Origin: Paenibacillus sp. JZ16
GTDB taxonomy: Bacteria; Bacillota; Bacilli; Paenibacillales; Paenibacillaceae
Direction of reading: 5' to 3'
NCBI RefSeq assembly: GCF_015326965.1
Contig: NZ_CP017659.1
Coordinates: 1,798,001 to 1,862,000 of the forward strand
DNA: 64,000 nucleotides
Shown one piece after another: positions 63,673-64,000 of the stretch (the first letter of the stretch is position 1; each line of letters opens with the position of its first letter). The position numbers and the translations under genes are program-made. The notes under the pieces were generated by a model. The model saw only the letters and a program-made list of their open reading frames with translations, had not been told where the DNA came from and did no database searches.

Positions 63673-64000
63673 TTAATCGACAGAGACAGAATCCTGGTGC
63701 ATTTCACCTGATTGGGACTTCGGTCTGCCAAATTCCTGCTCCGCCTGACTTTCGCTCTTAATATCAATCTTCCAGCCTGTCAGCTTCGCCGCGAGACGAG
63801 CATTCTGGCCTTTGATCCCAATCGCAAGCGAGAGTTGATAATCCGGAACAATTACACGCGCCATCTTCTCATCTTCAAACACTTGAACTTCAAGTACTTT
63901 GGATGGGCTCAGCGCATTGGCCACGTATTCTTCAACCTGTTCGGAATAACGCACGATGTCAATCTTTTCGCCGCGAAGCTCATTGACAATCGTCTGTACG
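63673..64000 (-). CDS. nusA: Transcription factor NusA (3' part only)
   Basis: The C-terminal 108 residues of NusA; the 5' part is outside the window, and the frame is open to its edge. The second KH domain with [24 protein letters not shown] and the upstream segment [14 protein letters not shown] are typical. NusA modulates pausing and termination. It is the start of the nusA-ylxR-ylxQ-infB-rbfA operon. Confidence 0.95.
   Translation of the reverse strand, partial: VQTIVNELRGEKIDIVRYSEQVEEYVANALSPSKVLEVQVFEDEKMARVIVPDYQLSLAIGIKGQNARLAAKLTGWKIDIKSESQAEQEFGRPKSQSGEMHQDSVSVD

Overview
The window comes from a Gram-positive, endospore-forming member of the Bacillales, most likely Paenibacillus. 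The evidence is the sporulation set (spoVS, spoVFA/spoVFB, sleB), the Bacillus-type order nusA-ylxR-ylxQ-infB-rbfA-nrnA-truB-ribF-rpsO-pnp-ylxY-mlpA-dut-dpaAB-asd-dapG-dapA-rnjB-tepA-ylzJ-ftsK, strong AGGAGG ribosome binding sites, and a roughly 50% GC genome carrying S-layer homology proteins. I saw no rRNA, tRNA, CRISPR array, prophage, insertion sequence or transposase. The genus is an inference; species is not claimed.

Nt 1-16 kb is the more variable part. It holds the end of a multidrug-type ABC exporter, an S-layer homology protein, a small HEPN-like protein, a two-gene ABC-2 transporter, a ROK regulator, a 19-cysteine metal-binding protein, a CobW-type metallochaperone GTPase divergent from a MoaB-like protein, a lipoprotein, a YhdH-type oxidoreductase and an unrecognised membrane protein. 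Next comes a compact NAD-salvage operon, Nudix regulator-pncA-pncB, with a clear promoter and an operator-like dyad. ricA and miaB follow.

Nt 16-33 kb is core housekeeping and sporulation, all on the minus strand: an orphan PduL-type phosphotransacylase, a dipeptidase, spoVS, ymdB, rny (RNase Y), recX, recA, cinA, pgsA, yajQ, then rodZ-ymfK-ymfJ-ymfI-ymfH-ymfF (the last two an active/inactive M16 protease pair) and sleB. Promoter motifs fit the expected sigma factors: SigA with an SOS box for recA, SigH-like for spoVS, SigG-like for sleB.

Nt 33-40 kb is a catabolic island for pectin-derived sugars: uxaC-uxaB-uxaA followed by a GH105-type unsaturated-uronyl hydrolase, with a divergent AraC regulator. 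Imported pectin oligosaccharides would be trimmed by the hydrolase, and galacturonate would pass through isomerase, reductase and dehydratase to 2-keto-3-deoxygluconate.

Nt 40-64 kb is the conserved minus-strand block: DNA translocase, TepA, RNase J, lysine/dipicolinate biosynthesis (dapA, dapG, asd, dpaB, dpaA), dUTPase, M16 protease, YlxY, PNPase, S15, and the translation operon from ribF back to nusA. No plainly new defence or mobile system is visible. The best leads are regulatory (NAD operon operator, pnp and rny leaders, a 28-bp perfect palindrome after rodZ) and a few proteins with unexpected motifs (HEPN-like RX4H, Walker A in the DUF3388 protein, SLH plus PrcB-like fusion, YlxY lacking its catalytic Asp pair).
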